From an uncultured Lachnospiraceae bacterium (GTDB lineage: Bacteria > Bacillota > Clostridia > Lachnospirales > Lachnospiraceae): DNA of 46,015 nt. The DNA lies in the NCBI GenBank assembly GCA_947576945.1, contig CANPTH010000033.1, positions 1-46,015 of the forward strand. The letters are read 5' to 3'. The number at the start of each line of letters is the position of its first letter. Positions within the stretch are counted from its first letter, which is position 1. The notes below the pieces were generated by a model. It saw only the letters and a list, made by a program, of their open reading frames with translations. It made no database searches and was not told the origin of the DNA. Below, piece after piece: positions 7,304-16,207 of this stretch. Position numbers and translations under genes: made by a program.

Positions 7304-7428
7304 CAAGATTGAAAATTAAAATTTTCAATCGCGAGATTTGTGTCTGCGCGCTGCCTGCCACAAACTCGTTTCATGCGACGTCTCAACTATGTTGAGACAA
7401 AAGCAGCGCAGAAATGGAGAAAACTATG
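7304..7428 (+). repeat. Multi-hairpin leader repeat A, copy 2
   Basis: Second copy of the 125-nt leader, ending in the SD and ATG of the permease gene. The six differences from copy 1 include a loop that reads TAT instead of ATA, as if inverted, while the GTCTCAAC/GTTGAGAC stem is unchanged. A 28-codon TTG frame (7309-7395) follows AAAGG at a normal SD distance. Confidence 0.9.
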
Positions 7429-8670
7429 TGGAAATTATACAGACAAGAACTGAAACGCATCCTCTGCACCAGAAGCGCCCTTCTGTTTCTGGCGGCAGCG
7501 CTGGCACTGTCGGTTTTCATGGCCTGGGTACCGATCACCTTCGAACGCTACGCCTATGAAGAAAACGGAAAAGAGATCGTTATAGAAGGCCCGGAAGCCC
7601 TGGCCCTCACAAAACAGATGGAAGCCCCCTCCGCCGGAGAAGTGACGCCAGAAAAGCTGGCGCAGGGACTCTCCCTTTACCACAAAAATCTGGAAATCTA
7701 CGATGATTTCTATAATGAGGAATTCCCCTTAAACCTCAGAGTACAGGAAATCTATCCCTGGCGGCCGCTGCTTTTGAGACTCAGGGAAGCCATGGCCGAT
7801 CCGGTAAGCGGCATGGCGCCGGAATATACGGACATCTCCACCGACGACGCACTGGCATTCTATGACCGCTGCCAGAGCCACATTGCCGACTTGATGAAAC
7901 TGGAACAGAAAGACAATCCGGCGGCACAGCAGACAGCGATACAGATGTATGAAAAAGTCAGAACGCCTTTTTACTACTATCCCGGCTACGGCACCAATAT
8001 GGCCGAGTACGAAGGGATCTTCCTCTTCCTGCTCATGTTCCTTTGCGTGATGATCGCCGCGCCGCTTTTTTGCTGTGAATACCAGACTGGCGCGGACGAT
8101 ATCCTGCGCAGCACCAGACACGGGCGCAAAAGACTGGCGCTGGTCAAGATACTGGCTGCCCTCAGCATCAGCATCGCCGCTTTTATTCCCTGCATGATCC
8201 TGTTCCAGCTCATCTCCAACAGCCTTTTTGGCTGGGAGTGCCGGCAGACCTCCATGCAGCTCCTGTTTTCGGTAGTCAGCCTGCTGGATCTGAATGTGGG
8301 GCAGCTGCAAAATCTTATCATGCTGGGCGGCTTTGTAACACTGCTCTCCAGTATCAGTTTCGTGCTCTTTCTCTCCGCCGCCTGCAAAAACACCACGATA
8401 GCCACCGGTCTGACCATCGCCTCCGCCCTCCTGCCGTCCCTTTTCTATATGCTGATCGGCGGCAGTCTGGGATCGTATCTGCGGGTACTGCTTCCTTCCG
8501 GCGGACTGGGCGGCAGCAATGCTCTGCTGTACGCCCTGACAGATTTTGAATTTCTGAAAGCCGGCCCGCTCTCGGTGTGGACGCCCTGGCTGCTGCTCAT
8601 CGTCCCGGCGCTGGAGATTCCGCTGTTTCTCTTCCTCACTGTGCGCACCTACTGCCGCCGATCCATGTGA
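7426..8670 (+). CDS. ABC transporter permease (ABC-2 type)
   Basis: 414 residues: one hydrophobic segment near residues 18-40, a large extracytoplasmic domain of about 150 residues, then five or more segments in the C-terminal half. This is the usual ABC-2 permease layout with a big outer loop between helices 1 and 2. ATG at 7426 is set by GGAG seven bases upstream, exactly as in the ATPase gene. It probably pairs with the ATPase at 6400 in export or in resistance to a membrane-active compound; substrate unknown. It ends 41 bases before the convergent ComEC-like gene. Confidence 0.85.
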   Translation: MWKLYRQELKRILCTRSALLFLAAALALSVFMAWVPITFERYAYEENGKEIVIEGPEALALTKQMEAPSAGEVTPEKLAQGLSLYHKNLEIYDDFYNEEFPLNLRVQEIYPWRPLLLRLREAMADPVSGMAPEYTDISTDDALAFYDRCQSHIADLMKLEQKDNPAAQQTAIQMYEKVRTPFYYYPGYGTNMAEYEGIFLFLLMFLCVMIAAPLFCCEYQTGADDILRSTRHGRKRLALVKILAALSISIAAFIPCMILFQLISNSLFGWECRQTSMQLLFSVVSLLDLNVGQLQNLIMLGGFVTLLSSISFVLFLSAACKNTTIATGLTIASALLPSLFYMLIGGSLGSYLRVLLPSGGLGGSNALLYALTDFEFLKAGPLSVWTPWLLLIVPALEIPLFLFLTVRTYCRRSM

Positions 8671-8711
8671 GCTGCAACACCAAAGACTGCATCACTCCTG
8701 CCCGGCCCACA

Positions 8712-10340
8712 CTACGGATTACACTTTTTGCAGGGAATATCAAACCCGGCCGCTACCGCCTCTTCCCGCGTATTAAAATACGCACGGTTCTTCTCATCCG
8801 GAAGATAACTGCAGGACGCTTTGTGCAGACGGTCATTATTCTTATTTCCTATATAGTGTCCCGTCTGCACAGCCTCCTGCGGCGGCTGTACCGCTTCAGC
8901 ATCTCCACCCTCTTCCTGCGGCTGTTCCTGGGGATTATCCGTCCCTTGTACACTGCCCTGTGTGGATACCGCAGCATCAGCCCTGTCAATACCTGCGCTG
9001 TCACCTGCGCCATTTCCGGTAGTATTCCCTGTCTGTACGCCGTCACCTGTCTGCGCGCTGTCACCTGCCGCACTGCCCTGTCCGCTGCTGCTCTCCTTGT
9101 CAGGCTGCCCGCTCTGTGATCGGCCGTCCTCCTCCGTTTGGGAACCGCCTGTCGGTTCTCCCGCCTTCCAGCTCTGTGACGGTGCACTGTTCCATGTAAT
9201 CCTGCTGCCGTCCGAGACGGCTGTGACAGTTCCCTGTTCGTCACTTCTGAATACCTCTACTCCCATGGATCGCAGCTTATTGAGCGTATCTGCATGGGGA
9301 TGTCCGTAGCTGTTATCCTCACCACAGCTGATCACCGCATACGACGGGGCGACTGCATCTAAAAAGGACTGTGAAGAAGAATAGCGGCTTCCGTGATGTC
9401 CCACTTTAATCACATCTGCCTTCACATCTGCGCCGCCTCTTATAATATCCTCCTCTGCTTCGGCTTCCGCATCTCCCATGAACAAAAACCTGTTCGTGCC
9501 GTGCGTAACCAATAGGACCACAGAATTATCATTGGCGTCTTCATAGGATGCTCTCGGCCCCAGGATCGTACAGACGGCGCTGCCCAGCATAAATTCCTGC
9601 CCTGCCGCCGGAAGTGTACTTTTATATCCTTTCTGATCCATCGTATCCAATACATCCCGATAGGTCTGTGTGTCTTTGGATACATCCGGCAATATGACCG
9701 TCTCACAATCAAATTTGTAGATTATGACATCCAGTCCCCCTACATGATCTGCATCCGGATGTGTGCCGATGACATATTTAAGCGTCTCCACGCCCTGCTT
9801 TGTAAGATAATTCTGTACGGCAGTACCCTTGCTGTTGCCGCCTGCATCGATCAACATATATTCGCCGTCACAGGCAAGCAGCATACAGTCCCCCTGCCCT
9901 ACATCCAGATAATGGACTGTCAGTTCCGCAGCTTCCGGTTTCCAATCGTCTGCCGCGTCACTGTTTTCCGCCTCCGACAAGACCCTCTTTTCTTCCGGGA
10001 TTTCTTCCTGCTCCGCCAGCAGTACGGAGTCCGATTCCGCCTGTCCGGCCGTCTCCATCACATCCGTTTTCTGACCGTACGTCTGCTCCTTATCCGGCTG
10101 CGTTTCCAGGGGCGAAGTCAGAATTGCCGTGAAGAACAGTACGGCCACTGCCGGAATAGAGAAATACGGTTTGATCTTTTTACCGCCTTTTGCAATTAAC
10201 TTCAGAACAAGCGGATTGCACAGCATGGCGGCTGCAAACATCAGCAGGCCTCCATGAATGCTTTCCGTAAAGAGCACTGCTGCCATCAGCAGCAGAAAAA
10301 CAGACACCAGCCACAATACAATATTTTTGACTGTCTTCAT
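8712..10340 (-). CDS. ComEC/Rec2-like metallo-beta-lactamase-fold protein with C-terminal Cys motif
   Basis: 542 residues. Residues 1-90 hold three or four hydrophobic segments. A metallo-beta-lactamase domain follows (about 135-385), with DVGQGDCML, the metal motif THPDADHVGG and HHGSRYSSS, as in the C-terminal nuclease-like domain of ComEC. A low-complexity Ser/Gly/Gln/Asp linker (about 390-490) leads to a short C-terminal domain with CSYLP, NTREEAVAAG and CKKC, resembling the Ada-type metal-binding motif. The central ComEC channel domain is absent, so this is not the full DNA-uptake channel; it is likely a surface-exposed hydrolase, perhaps acting on DNA. GGAGGTGAAT precedes the ATG at 10340. 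Confidence 0.85.
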   Translation of the reverse strand: MKTVKNIVLWLVSVFLLLMAAVLFTESIHGGLLMFAAAMLCNPLVLKLIAKGGKKIKPYFSIPAVAVLFFTAILTSPLETQPDKEQTYGQKTDVMETAGQAESDSVLLAEQEEIPEEKRVLSEAENSDAADDWKPEAAELTVHYLDVGQGDCMLLACDGEYMLIDAGGNSKGTAVQNYLTKQGVETLKYVIGTHPDADHVGGLDVIIYKFDCETVILPDVSKDTQTYRDVLDTMDQKGYKSTLPAAGQEFMLGSAVCTILGPRASYEDANDNSVVLLVTHGTNRFLFMGDAEAEAEEDIIRGGADVKADVIKVGHHGSRYSSSQSFLDAVAPSYAVISCGEDNSYGHPHADTLNKLRSMGVEVFRSDEQGTVTAVSDGSRITWNSAPSQSWKAGEPTGGSQTEEDGRSQSGQPDKESSSGQGSAAGDSAQTGDGVQTGNTTGNGAGDSAGIDRADAAVSTQGSVQGTDNPQEQPQEEGGDAEAVQPPQEAVQTGHYIGNKNNDRLHKASCSYLPDEKNRAYFNTREEAVAAGFDIPCKKCNP

Positions 10341-10717
10341 ATTCACCTCCATACCGGTTCCAGACAAAGCCTGCCGCCAAAATGCACAGTAACAGCCGGC
10401 TCATGCCGGCACGGCTCCCGGCTCCTTTCCGCCGGGATAAACAGTCTGTCATTGGATTCCTCTATGCAATTTCATTCTCAGGATAATTTTAGAAGATTAC
10501 CCTCAATGAACACTGAGGGTACTGTGTAATATTTTACAGATTTCCACAGAAAATGGCAAGAGATGATTCAAAAGATGCCGTTCACGATCCGGTCGGATAC
10601 CCTGCAGAGAGGGGCCGATTCCCGCCTGGTATAACCCACGATAATTATCCTGCATGAAGGCAGCGGTAATTATTGCGGGTTATAATGATCCGTTGTACCG
10701 GCCAGATTTACATATTC
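10341..10717 (-). other. 377-nt intergenic region with two hairpins
   Basis: No gene is supported here. Two clear inverted repeats are present: TACCCTCA/TGAGGGTA at 10498-10521, and a larger one at 10631-10683 (ATAACCC...GGGTTAT with an inner TAATTA arm), which is downstream of the ABC exporter and probably ends its transcript. A GC-rich hairpin, CCCGGC/GCCGGG, lies around 10415-10440 in the leader of the ComEC-like gene. I see no confident promoter or known riboswitch. Confidence 0.5.
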
Positions 10718-12619
10718 TCAGGTAGCGATCGCATTCCCTGTATACAGCTGATAGTATTTTCCCTGCTCCTCAATCAGCTGGTCATGGGTACCTCGCTCAA
10801 TAACTCTGCCCTGTTCCAATACCATAATACAATCCGAATTCCTGACCGTTGAAAGCCGGTGGGCAATCACAAACGTAGTCCTGCCCTTCATCAGTTTATC
10901 CATGCCGTCCTGTACGATGCGTTCCGTTCTGGTATCAATGGAGCTTGTGGCTTCATCCAGAATCAGAACCGGAGGATCCGCAATGGCCGCTCTGGCAATG
11001 GCCAGCAGCTGTCTCTGCCCCTGGCTCAGGTTCGCGCCGTCACCGGTCAGCACCGTATCATACCCCTCCGGCAGATGTCTGATAAAGCCGTCCGCATTGG
11101 CCAGCTTCGCTGCCGCAATGACCTCTTCATCCGAAGCATCCAGCTTTCCGTAACGGATATTCTCCATAACAGTGCCTGTGAAAAGATGGGTGTCCTGCAG
11201 CACGATGCCAAGAGAACGCCGCAAATCCGCCTTTTTGATCTTATTTACATTGATACCGTCATACCGGATCTTACCATCCTGGATATCATAAAAGCGATTG
11301 ATCAGATTGGTTATGGTTGTCTTACCGGCTCCGGTAGATCCTACGAACGCAATCTTCTGGCCGGGCGTGGCAAAAAGCTTCACATCATGCAGCACGATCT
11401 TCTCATCATTGTATCCAAAATCCACGCCGTCAAACACTACGTCGCCTTTCAGCTCCACGTAATCTACAGAATGATCCGCCTGGTGCTCATGCCGCCATGC
11501 CCATCGGCCGGTACGGGATTCACTCTCCGTCAATCTGCCATTTTGCTCTTTCACATGAACTAATGTAACGTATCCATTGTCTGTCTCCGGCTCTTCGTCC
11601 ATCATCCTGAAGATACGTTCCGCGCCTGCCATCGCCATCACAATGGAATTCAGCTGCTGGCTGACCTGATTGATGGGGCCATTGAAGCTCCTGTTAAAAG
11701 TCAGGAAACTGGCCAGTGCGCCCAGCGTCAGACCGGAAATCCCGGAGAGCGCCAGTGCACCGCCCACAATGGCGCAGACTACATAGCTCACATTGCCCAG
11801 CTGCATATTCACCGGCCCTACGATATTGACCAGATAATTGGCCCTGTCCGCGCTGTGATACAGATTATCATTCAATTCCTGAAATTTCCGGATATTTTCC
11901 TCTTCGTGACAGAATACCTTTACTACCTTCTGCCCTTCCATCATTTCCTCAATGAATCCATTCACTTTCCCGATGTCCCTCTGCTGCTGCAGGAAATACC
12001 GGCTGCTTAATCCAGCCGTCTTCCCTGTGACCACCAGCATCACCGCCACCATCACAAGCGTCACGACAGTCAAAGGCACACTTAAGATAACCATGCTGAT
12101 AAATACGCTGACAATTGTGATCGCACTGTTAAATACCTGCGGCATACTCTGGCTGACCATCTGTCTGATTGTATCCGTATCATTCGTATAGACCGACATG
12201 ATATCCCCGTGAGAATGGGTATCAAAATACTTGACAGGCAGTGTCTCCATATGAGAAAACAGATCGTTCCGCAGATTCCGCAGAACCCCCTGCGTTACGT
12301 TGATCATAATACGATTGTAGATATAAGCCGCTGCCACACCGATCAGGTACAATCCTGCTACCCGCATGATCGCCGTTGCAAGCGGTCCGAAATCCGGCTC
12401 CTGCGTCGTCAGCATCGGCTGAATGTAATCGTCAATCAGACTCTGAATAAACATCGTTCCCTGCACATTTGCCAGCACGCTGACAAAGATCAGCACGGCA
12501 ACGATGACCAGGTGCAGCCCATAGCTTTTTGCCACATATTTCATCAGACGCTTAAAAACTTTCCCCGGATTTTCTATTTTTCTGCCTCCCGGCATTCCAC
12601 CTCTCATTGGTCCCGGCAT
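10718..12619 (-). CDS. ABC exporter half-transporter (ATPase/permease), subunit 2
   Basis: 633 residues: a Gly/Pro-rich start, a six-helix ABC exporter membrane domain (about 30-330), an unusually long polar linker (about 345-390) and a nucleotide-binding domain. Walker A is GSTGAGKTT, Walker B LILDEATSSID with the catalytic Glu, but the signature is LSQGQ instead of LSGGQ. Its partner at 12685 shows the reverse pattern, so the pair should form a heterodimer with one active and one degenerate ATP site, as in BmrCD- or TM287/288-type exporters. Likely multidrug or lipid export; substrate unknown. AGAGGTAAAGT precedes the ATG; the two genes are 65 nt apart. Confidence 0.92.
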   Translation of the reverse strand: MPGPMRGGMPGGRKIENPGKVFKRLMKYVAKSYGLHLVIVAVLIFVSVLANVQGTMFIQSLIDDYIQPMLTTQEPDFGPLATAIMRVAGLYLIGVAAAYIYNRIMINVTQGVLRNLRNDLFSHMETLPVKYFDTHSHGDIMSVYTNDTDTIRQMVSQSMPQVFNSAITIVSVFISMVILSVPLTVVTLVMVAVMLVVTGKTAGLSSRYFLQQQRDIGKVNGFIEEMMEGQKVVKVFCHEEENIRKFQELNDNLYHSADRANYLVNIVGPVNMQLGNVSYVVCAIVGGALALSGISGLTLGALASFLTFNRSFNGPINQVSQQLNSIVMAMAGAERIFRMMDEEPETDNGYVTLVHVKEQNGRLTESESRTGRWAWRHEHQADHSVDYVELKGDVVFDGVDFGYNDEKIVLHDVKLFATPGQKIAFVGSTGAGKTTITNLINRFYDIQDGKIRYDGINVNKIKKADLRRSLGIVLQDTHLFTGTVMENIRYGKLDASDEEVIAAAKLANADGFIRHLPEGYDTVLTGDGANLSQGQRQLLAIARAAIADPPVLILDEATSSIDTRTERIVQDGMDKLMKGRTTFVIAHRLSTVRNSDCIMVLEQGRVIERGTHDQLIEEQGKYYQLYTGNAIAT

Positions 12620-12684
12620 ACTTTACCTCTTTTCCGCGCTGTCCTTATCTTTGCAGCGCTTCTATAATTACTGCTTCCTCCACC

Positions 12685-14427
12685 CTATTTCTTTTCGTCA
12701 AAATCTCCTCCGCCGCTGGTCTGAGACTCATACACCTCACGATAGATCTCATTGTCGCGGAGCAGTTCCTCGTGAGTTCCGTAACCGTCTATCCGCCCCT
12801 CTTCCATGACGATGATGTGGTCTGCATGCTGCACACTGGATACCCGCTGCGCAATGATCAGTTTTGTCGTCTCCGGAATCTCCTCCGCAAATGCTTTGCG
12901 TATCTTCGCATCCGTGGCCGTGTCCACGGCGCTGGTGCTGTCATCCAGAATCAACACTTTCGGCTTTTTGAGCAGTGCCCGGGCGATACACAGCCTTTGC
13001 TTCTGTCCTCCGGATACATTGGAACCGCCCTGTTCTATGTAAGTATGATAGCCATCCGGCATCTTCTCCACAAATTCGTCCGCGCAGGCAAGCCTGCACA
13101 CCCGCCTGCACTCTTCTTCCGAAGCATTGGCATCTCCCCATCGAAGATTCTCCAGAATCGTTCCGGAAAAAAGCACATTCTTCTGCAACACCACAGATAC
13201 CTGATTCCGCAGACTTTCCATATCATACTCCCGTACATCATGACCTCCCACAAGCACTGTACCCGAAGTCACGTCATACAGCCTGCTGATCAGATTGACC
13301 AGACTGGTCTTTGAACTGCCTGTTCCGCCAAGAATCCCGACCGTCTCACCTGCCCTGATTTTCAGATTAATATCATGCAGGATTGCCTTACTGTCATCTT
13401 TATAATAGGAAAAGTTCACATCCTTGAACTCTATGCTGCCATTGGGCACATTATAAATGGGATCCGCCGGATTCGTCAGATCGCTCTTTTCATTCAGAAC
13501 CTCACTGATGCGCCTTGCGCTGGCAATACTCATACTCATCATGACGAAGATCATCGCCACCATCATCAGGCTCATCAGAATGTTCATGCAGTACGCCATC
13601 AGACTCATCAGTTCTCCTGTCGTCAGCTCACTCTGTACGATCATTCTTGCTCCCATCCAGCTGATCAACAGGATACAGGTATAGACGGTAAACTGCATGA
13701 CCGGCATATTAAGGACAACATTCTTCTCCGCTTTCAGGAAAATATCATAGATCGCCTGGCTTGCCTTCTTTAACTTGGAAGTCTCATAGTCCTCTCTGAC
13801 ATATGCCTTAACCACACGGATCGCACTGACATTCTCCTGTACGGAAGCATTCAGTTCGTCGTATTTCGGAAATGCCATCTGGAAATACTTCATTGCTCTC
13901 TTAATAATGAAGATAAGAATACATGCCAGTATAACAAGCGCCACCAAATATACGGTCGCCAGTCTGGCATTGATCATATAAGCCATCGACATTGCACAGA
14001 CCATACTGATCGGCGCACGGAAGCAGATGCGCAGAAGCATCTGGTATGCCATCTGAATATTTGTCACGTCCGTAGTCAGCCTGGTCACCAGTCCTGCCGT
14101 ACTGAATTTATCCAGATTGGAAAAGGAAAACGTCTGGATATTATCAAACATCGCCTTCCTCAAATTCCGTGCAAAGCCTGTCGAAGCCGTGGCGCCAAAC
14201 TTTCCGCCCATAATACCGCAGACCAGCCCGCACAGTGCCGCCCCGATCATAAAAACTCCCACAAGATAGATATGCCGCATATCTCCCGCTTCCACACCGT
14301 CATCTATGATCGATGCCATCATAAGCGGAATCAACATCTCAAAAACAACCTCCAGAATCATAAAAACCGGCGTCAGAATAGAGGCTTTCTTAAAATCCTT
14401 TATCTGCGCCGCCAATGTTTTGATCAT
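12685..14427 (-). CDS. ABC exporter half-transporter (ATPase/permease), subunit 1
   Basis: About 580 residues: six-helix membrane domain (to about 310), then the ATPase domain. Walker A reads GGTGSSKTS (third Gly replaced by Ser), Walker B LILDDSTSAVD has Asp in place of the catalytic Glu, and the signature VSGGQ is canonical. These changes mark the degenerate half of a heterodimeric exporter; the downstream gene supplies the complementary motifs. Start: ATG at 14427 lies about 12 nt after AAAGGAG; an ATG at 14439 is too close to that site, and 14463 lies upstream of it. The first gene of the operon, it has a strong promoter at 14541-14569. Confidence 0.92.
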   Translation of the reverse strand: MIKTLAAQIKDFKKASILTPVFMILEVVFEMLIPLMMASIIDDGVEAGDMRHIYLVGVFMIGAALCGLVCGIMGGKFGATASTGFARNLRKAMFDNIQTFSFSNLDKFSTAGLVTRLTTDVTNIQMAYQMLLRICFRAPISMVCAMSMAYMINARLATVYLVALVILACILIFIIKRAMKYFQMAFPKYDELNASVQENVSAIRVVKAYVREDYETSKLKKASQAIYDIFLKAEKNVVLNMPVMQFTVYTCILLISWMGARMIVQSELTTGELMSLMAYCMNILMSLMMVAMIFVMMSMSIASARRISEVLNEKSDLTNPADPIYNVPNGSIEFKDVNFSYYKDDSKAILHDINLKIRAGETVGILGGTGSSKTSLVNLISRLYDVTSGTVLVGGHDVREYDMESLRNQVSVVLQKNVLFSGTILENLRWGDANASEEECRRVCRLACADEFVEKMPDGYHTYIEQGGSNVSGGQKQRLCIARALLKKPKVLILDDSTSAVDTATDAKIRKAFAEEIPETTKLIIAQRVSSVQHADHIIVMEEGRIDGYGTHEELLRDNEIYREVYESQTSGGGDFDEKK

Positions 14428-14540
14428 AAACAGTCCCATGCTCCTTTCTATATAAGATTCCATTGCTTCTGCCCTGCAAAATCTCAGATCTATGCAGAGA
14501 ATACCCTGTATCCCGGTATTCTCAACAATCTCCTCACACT

Positions 14541-14569
14541 ATTATTCATCAAATAAAAAATATTGTCAA
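14541..14569 (-). promoter_or_regulatory. Promoter of the ABC exporter operon
   Basis: TTGACA (14569-14564, full consensus) and AATAAT (14546-14541) on the minus strand with a 17-nt spacer. It is divergent from the BMP promoter about 75 bp away. Confidence 0.7.
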
Positions 14570-14641
14570 AGACTTCACAAAATTTTCACAGTCCTTTACA
14601 GGAATTTCATATTTTCCATATTCATTTGTTTAAAATGGGAA

Positions 14642-14670
14642 TTGCAATTCTGACCGGTCAGTGCTAATAT
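14642..14670 (+). promoter_or_regulatory. Promoter with internal palindrome upstream of the BMP operon
   Basis: TTGCAA (14642-14647) and TAATAT (14665-14670) are separated by 17 nt. The spacer holds the perfect 12-bp palindrome CTGACCGGTCAG (14650-14661), a shape typical of TetR-type operators. A repressor bound there would block RNA polymerase directly. The leader of about 105 nt has a small AAGGT/ACCTT hairpin and no recognisable purine riboswitch. Confidence 0.65.
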
Positions 14671-14783
14671 TAGAAATTGTTAACGATATGTCTCTGCAAA
14701 AGAGGATTCCTGCATGACATTAAGGTCAGCAAGAACCTTGTAGAAACGGGACATGCCACCAACAACAGAGAGGAGAATTATTC

Positions 14784-16034
14784 ATGAAAAAGAAAGTTTT
14801 AGCACTGATCCTTTCTTCTGTTATGGCTTTTTCTTTATTTGGCTGCGGCAACAGTGACGCCCAGTCTTCTACGAATGAAGCACCGGCAGAAGATACAACC
14901 GAAAGCGCTGACGAACAGGAGGCTGCGCCTGCAGAAACTCCTGAAGCAGATGCAGAAAGCACCGATGAGACAGCTGAAGCAGATGCATCGGAGGCAGACG
15001 GCAGCGCAGCATTAAAGATCGCCATTGTCAGCAGCCCTTCCGGCGTGGATGACGGTTCTTTCAATGAGGATAACTACAACGGTATCCTGACTTTCATTGA
15101 AAGCCACCCTGACTGCACCGTTACCCCGGTACAGGAGACAACAGGTGACGTTACGGCAGCCGTACAGGCAGTTGCAGATATCGTCGCTGATTATGACGTA
15201 ATCGTATGCTGCGGTTTCCAGTTTGCCGGCATCGCTACCATCGCACAGGAAAATCCTGACGTTGATTTCGTTCTGGTGGATTCTTTCCCGTCCGATGCAG
15301 AAGGCAATGAAGTAACCGTTGACAATATCTATGCCATGCAGTTTGCAGAGCAGGAATCCGGTTTCTTCGCAGGTATGGCGGCCGCTCTTGAGACAAAGTC
15401 GAACAAAGTAGCCGTTGTCAACGGAATCGCTTATCCTTCCAACGTAAATTACCAGTACGGTTTCGAGTGCGGTGTAAAATATGTAAATGAGACAGAAGGC
15501 ACTAACGTGGAGATCGTAGAACTCGCTTCCTATGCAGGCACAGATGTGACAGGCGCTGACGTGGGCGGCAACTACATCGGTTCTTTTGCTGACGAGGCAA
15601 CCGGTAAAGTAGTCGGTAACGCACTGATCGCTGAGGGCGTAGACATCGTCTTCGTAGCAGCCGGCGCTTCCGGCAACGGTGTTCTGACCGCAGTCAAAGA
15701 GGCTGAAGGCGTTTCCTTTATCGGCTGTGACGTAGACCAGTATGACGACGGCGCCAACGGAGATGCCAATGTCGTATTGACTTCCGCGCTGAAAGTTATG
15801 CATCTGAATGTAGAACGTTCACTCAATTCCGTTGTAGACGGCAGTTTCAAGGGCGCGAACGTGGTACTGCAGGCTGATACAGATTCTACAGGTTATGTGA
15901 AAGAAGACGGCAGATGCCAGCTGTCCGCTGAGACGATCTCCAAGATCGACGCTGCTTACGAGCAGGTGAAGGGCGGCACGATCGTTCCGGCTGCTAACTT
16001 TAACGGCATAACACCAGAAGATTTTACCTGGTAG
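14784..16034 (+). CDS. BMP-family substrate-binding lipoprotein (nucleoside-type ABC importer)
   Basis: 416 residues. The signal peptide ends in the lipobox SLFGC (Cys21), followed by a very acidic Glu/Asp/Ala linker to about residue 73 and a periplasmic-binding-type domain (KIAIVSSPSGVDDGSFNE, then FVLVDSFPSD and VFVAAGASGNG). It belongs to the Med/BMP (PnrA-like) family, whose studied members bind purine or pyrimidine nucleosides on the outer membrane face. It is the first gene of a four-gene operon with the double ATPase and two permeases. The SD is GAGAGGAG. A terminator-like hairpin directly after the gene should keep the binding protein in excess over the membrane parts. Confidence 0.92.
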   Translation: MKKKVLALILSSVMAFSLFGCGNSDAQSSTNEAPAEDTTESADEQEAAPAETPEADAESTDETAEADASEADGSAALKIAIVSSPSGVDDGSFNEDNYNGILTFIESHPDCTVTPVQETTGDVTAAVQAVADIVADYDVIVCCGFQFAGIATIAQENPDVDFVLVDSFPSDAEGNEVTVDNIYAMQFAEQESGFFAGMAAALETKSNKVAVVNGIAYPSNVNYQYGFECGVKYVNETEGTNVEIVELASYAGTDVTGADVGGNYIGSFADEATGKVVGNALIAEGVDIVFVAAGASGNGVLTAVKEAEGVSFIGCDVDQYDDGANGDANVVLTSALKVMHLNVERSLNSVVDGSFKGANVVLQADTDSTGYVKEDGRCQLSAETISKIDAAYEQVKGGTIVPAANFNGITPEDFTW

Positions 16035-16035
16035 G

Positions 16036-16140
16036 TGATTTAGCTGCTTTGCAGCTAAATCGGCAAGAATCCTGCCTGCGCAATGATTCTTGCTGCATTT
16101 GTGTGATATTCAGCTGCTTCGCAGTTAAATCGACAGAAAT
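16036..16140 (+). repeat. Multi-hairpin intergenic element C
   Basis: Immediately after the BMP stop codon come three inverted repeats: GATTTAGCTGC-TTT-GCAGCTAAATC, GCAAGAAT/ATTCTTGC around a CCTGCCTGCGC loop, and a second CAGCTGC-TTC-GCAGTTAAATCG arm that repeats part of the first. The hairpin-chain layout, the CTGCGC loop text and an ATTTGTG nearby resemble repeats A and B, but the sequence is otherwise different. Confidence 0.6.
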
Positions 16141-16165
16141 TATCCATAATATTTTGAAAAATATA

Positions 16166-16207
16166 GGGGCTGCAAGGGAATTTTCTCTTGCGGCCTTTTT
16201 TATTTTG
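16166..16207 (+). terminator. Intra-operon terminator/attenuator after the BMP gene
   Basis: GGGGCTGCAAG pairs with CTTGCGGCC (one G-U or mismatch) and is followed by TTTTTTATTTT. As it lies within a transport operon, partial read-through is likely and would set a high binding-protein to transporter ratio. Confidence 0.75.

Noticed and set aside
10341..10500. GEMM (c-di-GMP) riboswitch before the ComEC-like gene
   Set aside because: GC-rich hairpins are present, but the conserved aptamer core is not.
14671..14783. Purine riboswitch in the BMP leader
   Set aside because: The conserved loop sequences of the purine aptamer are missing; only a small AAGGT/ACCTT hairpin is seen.
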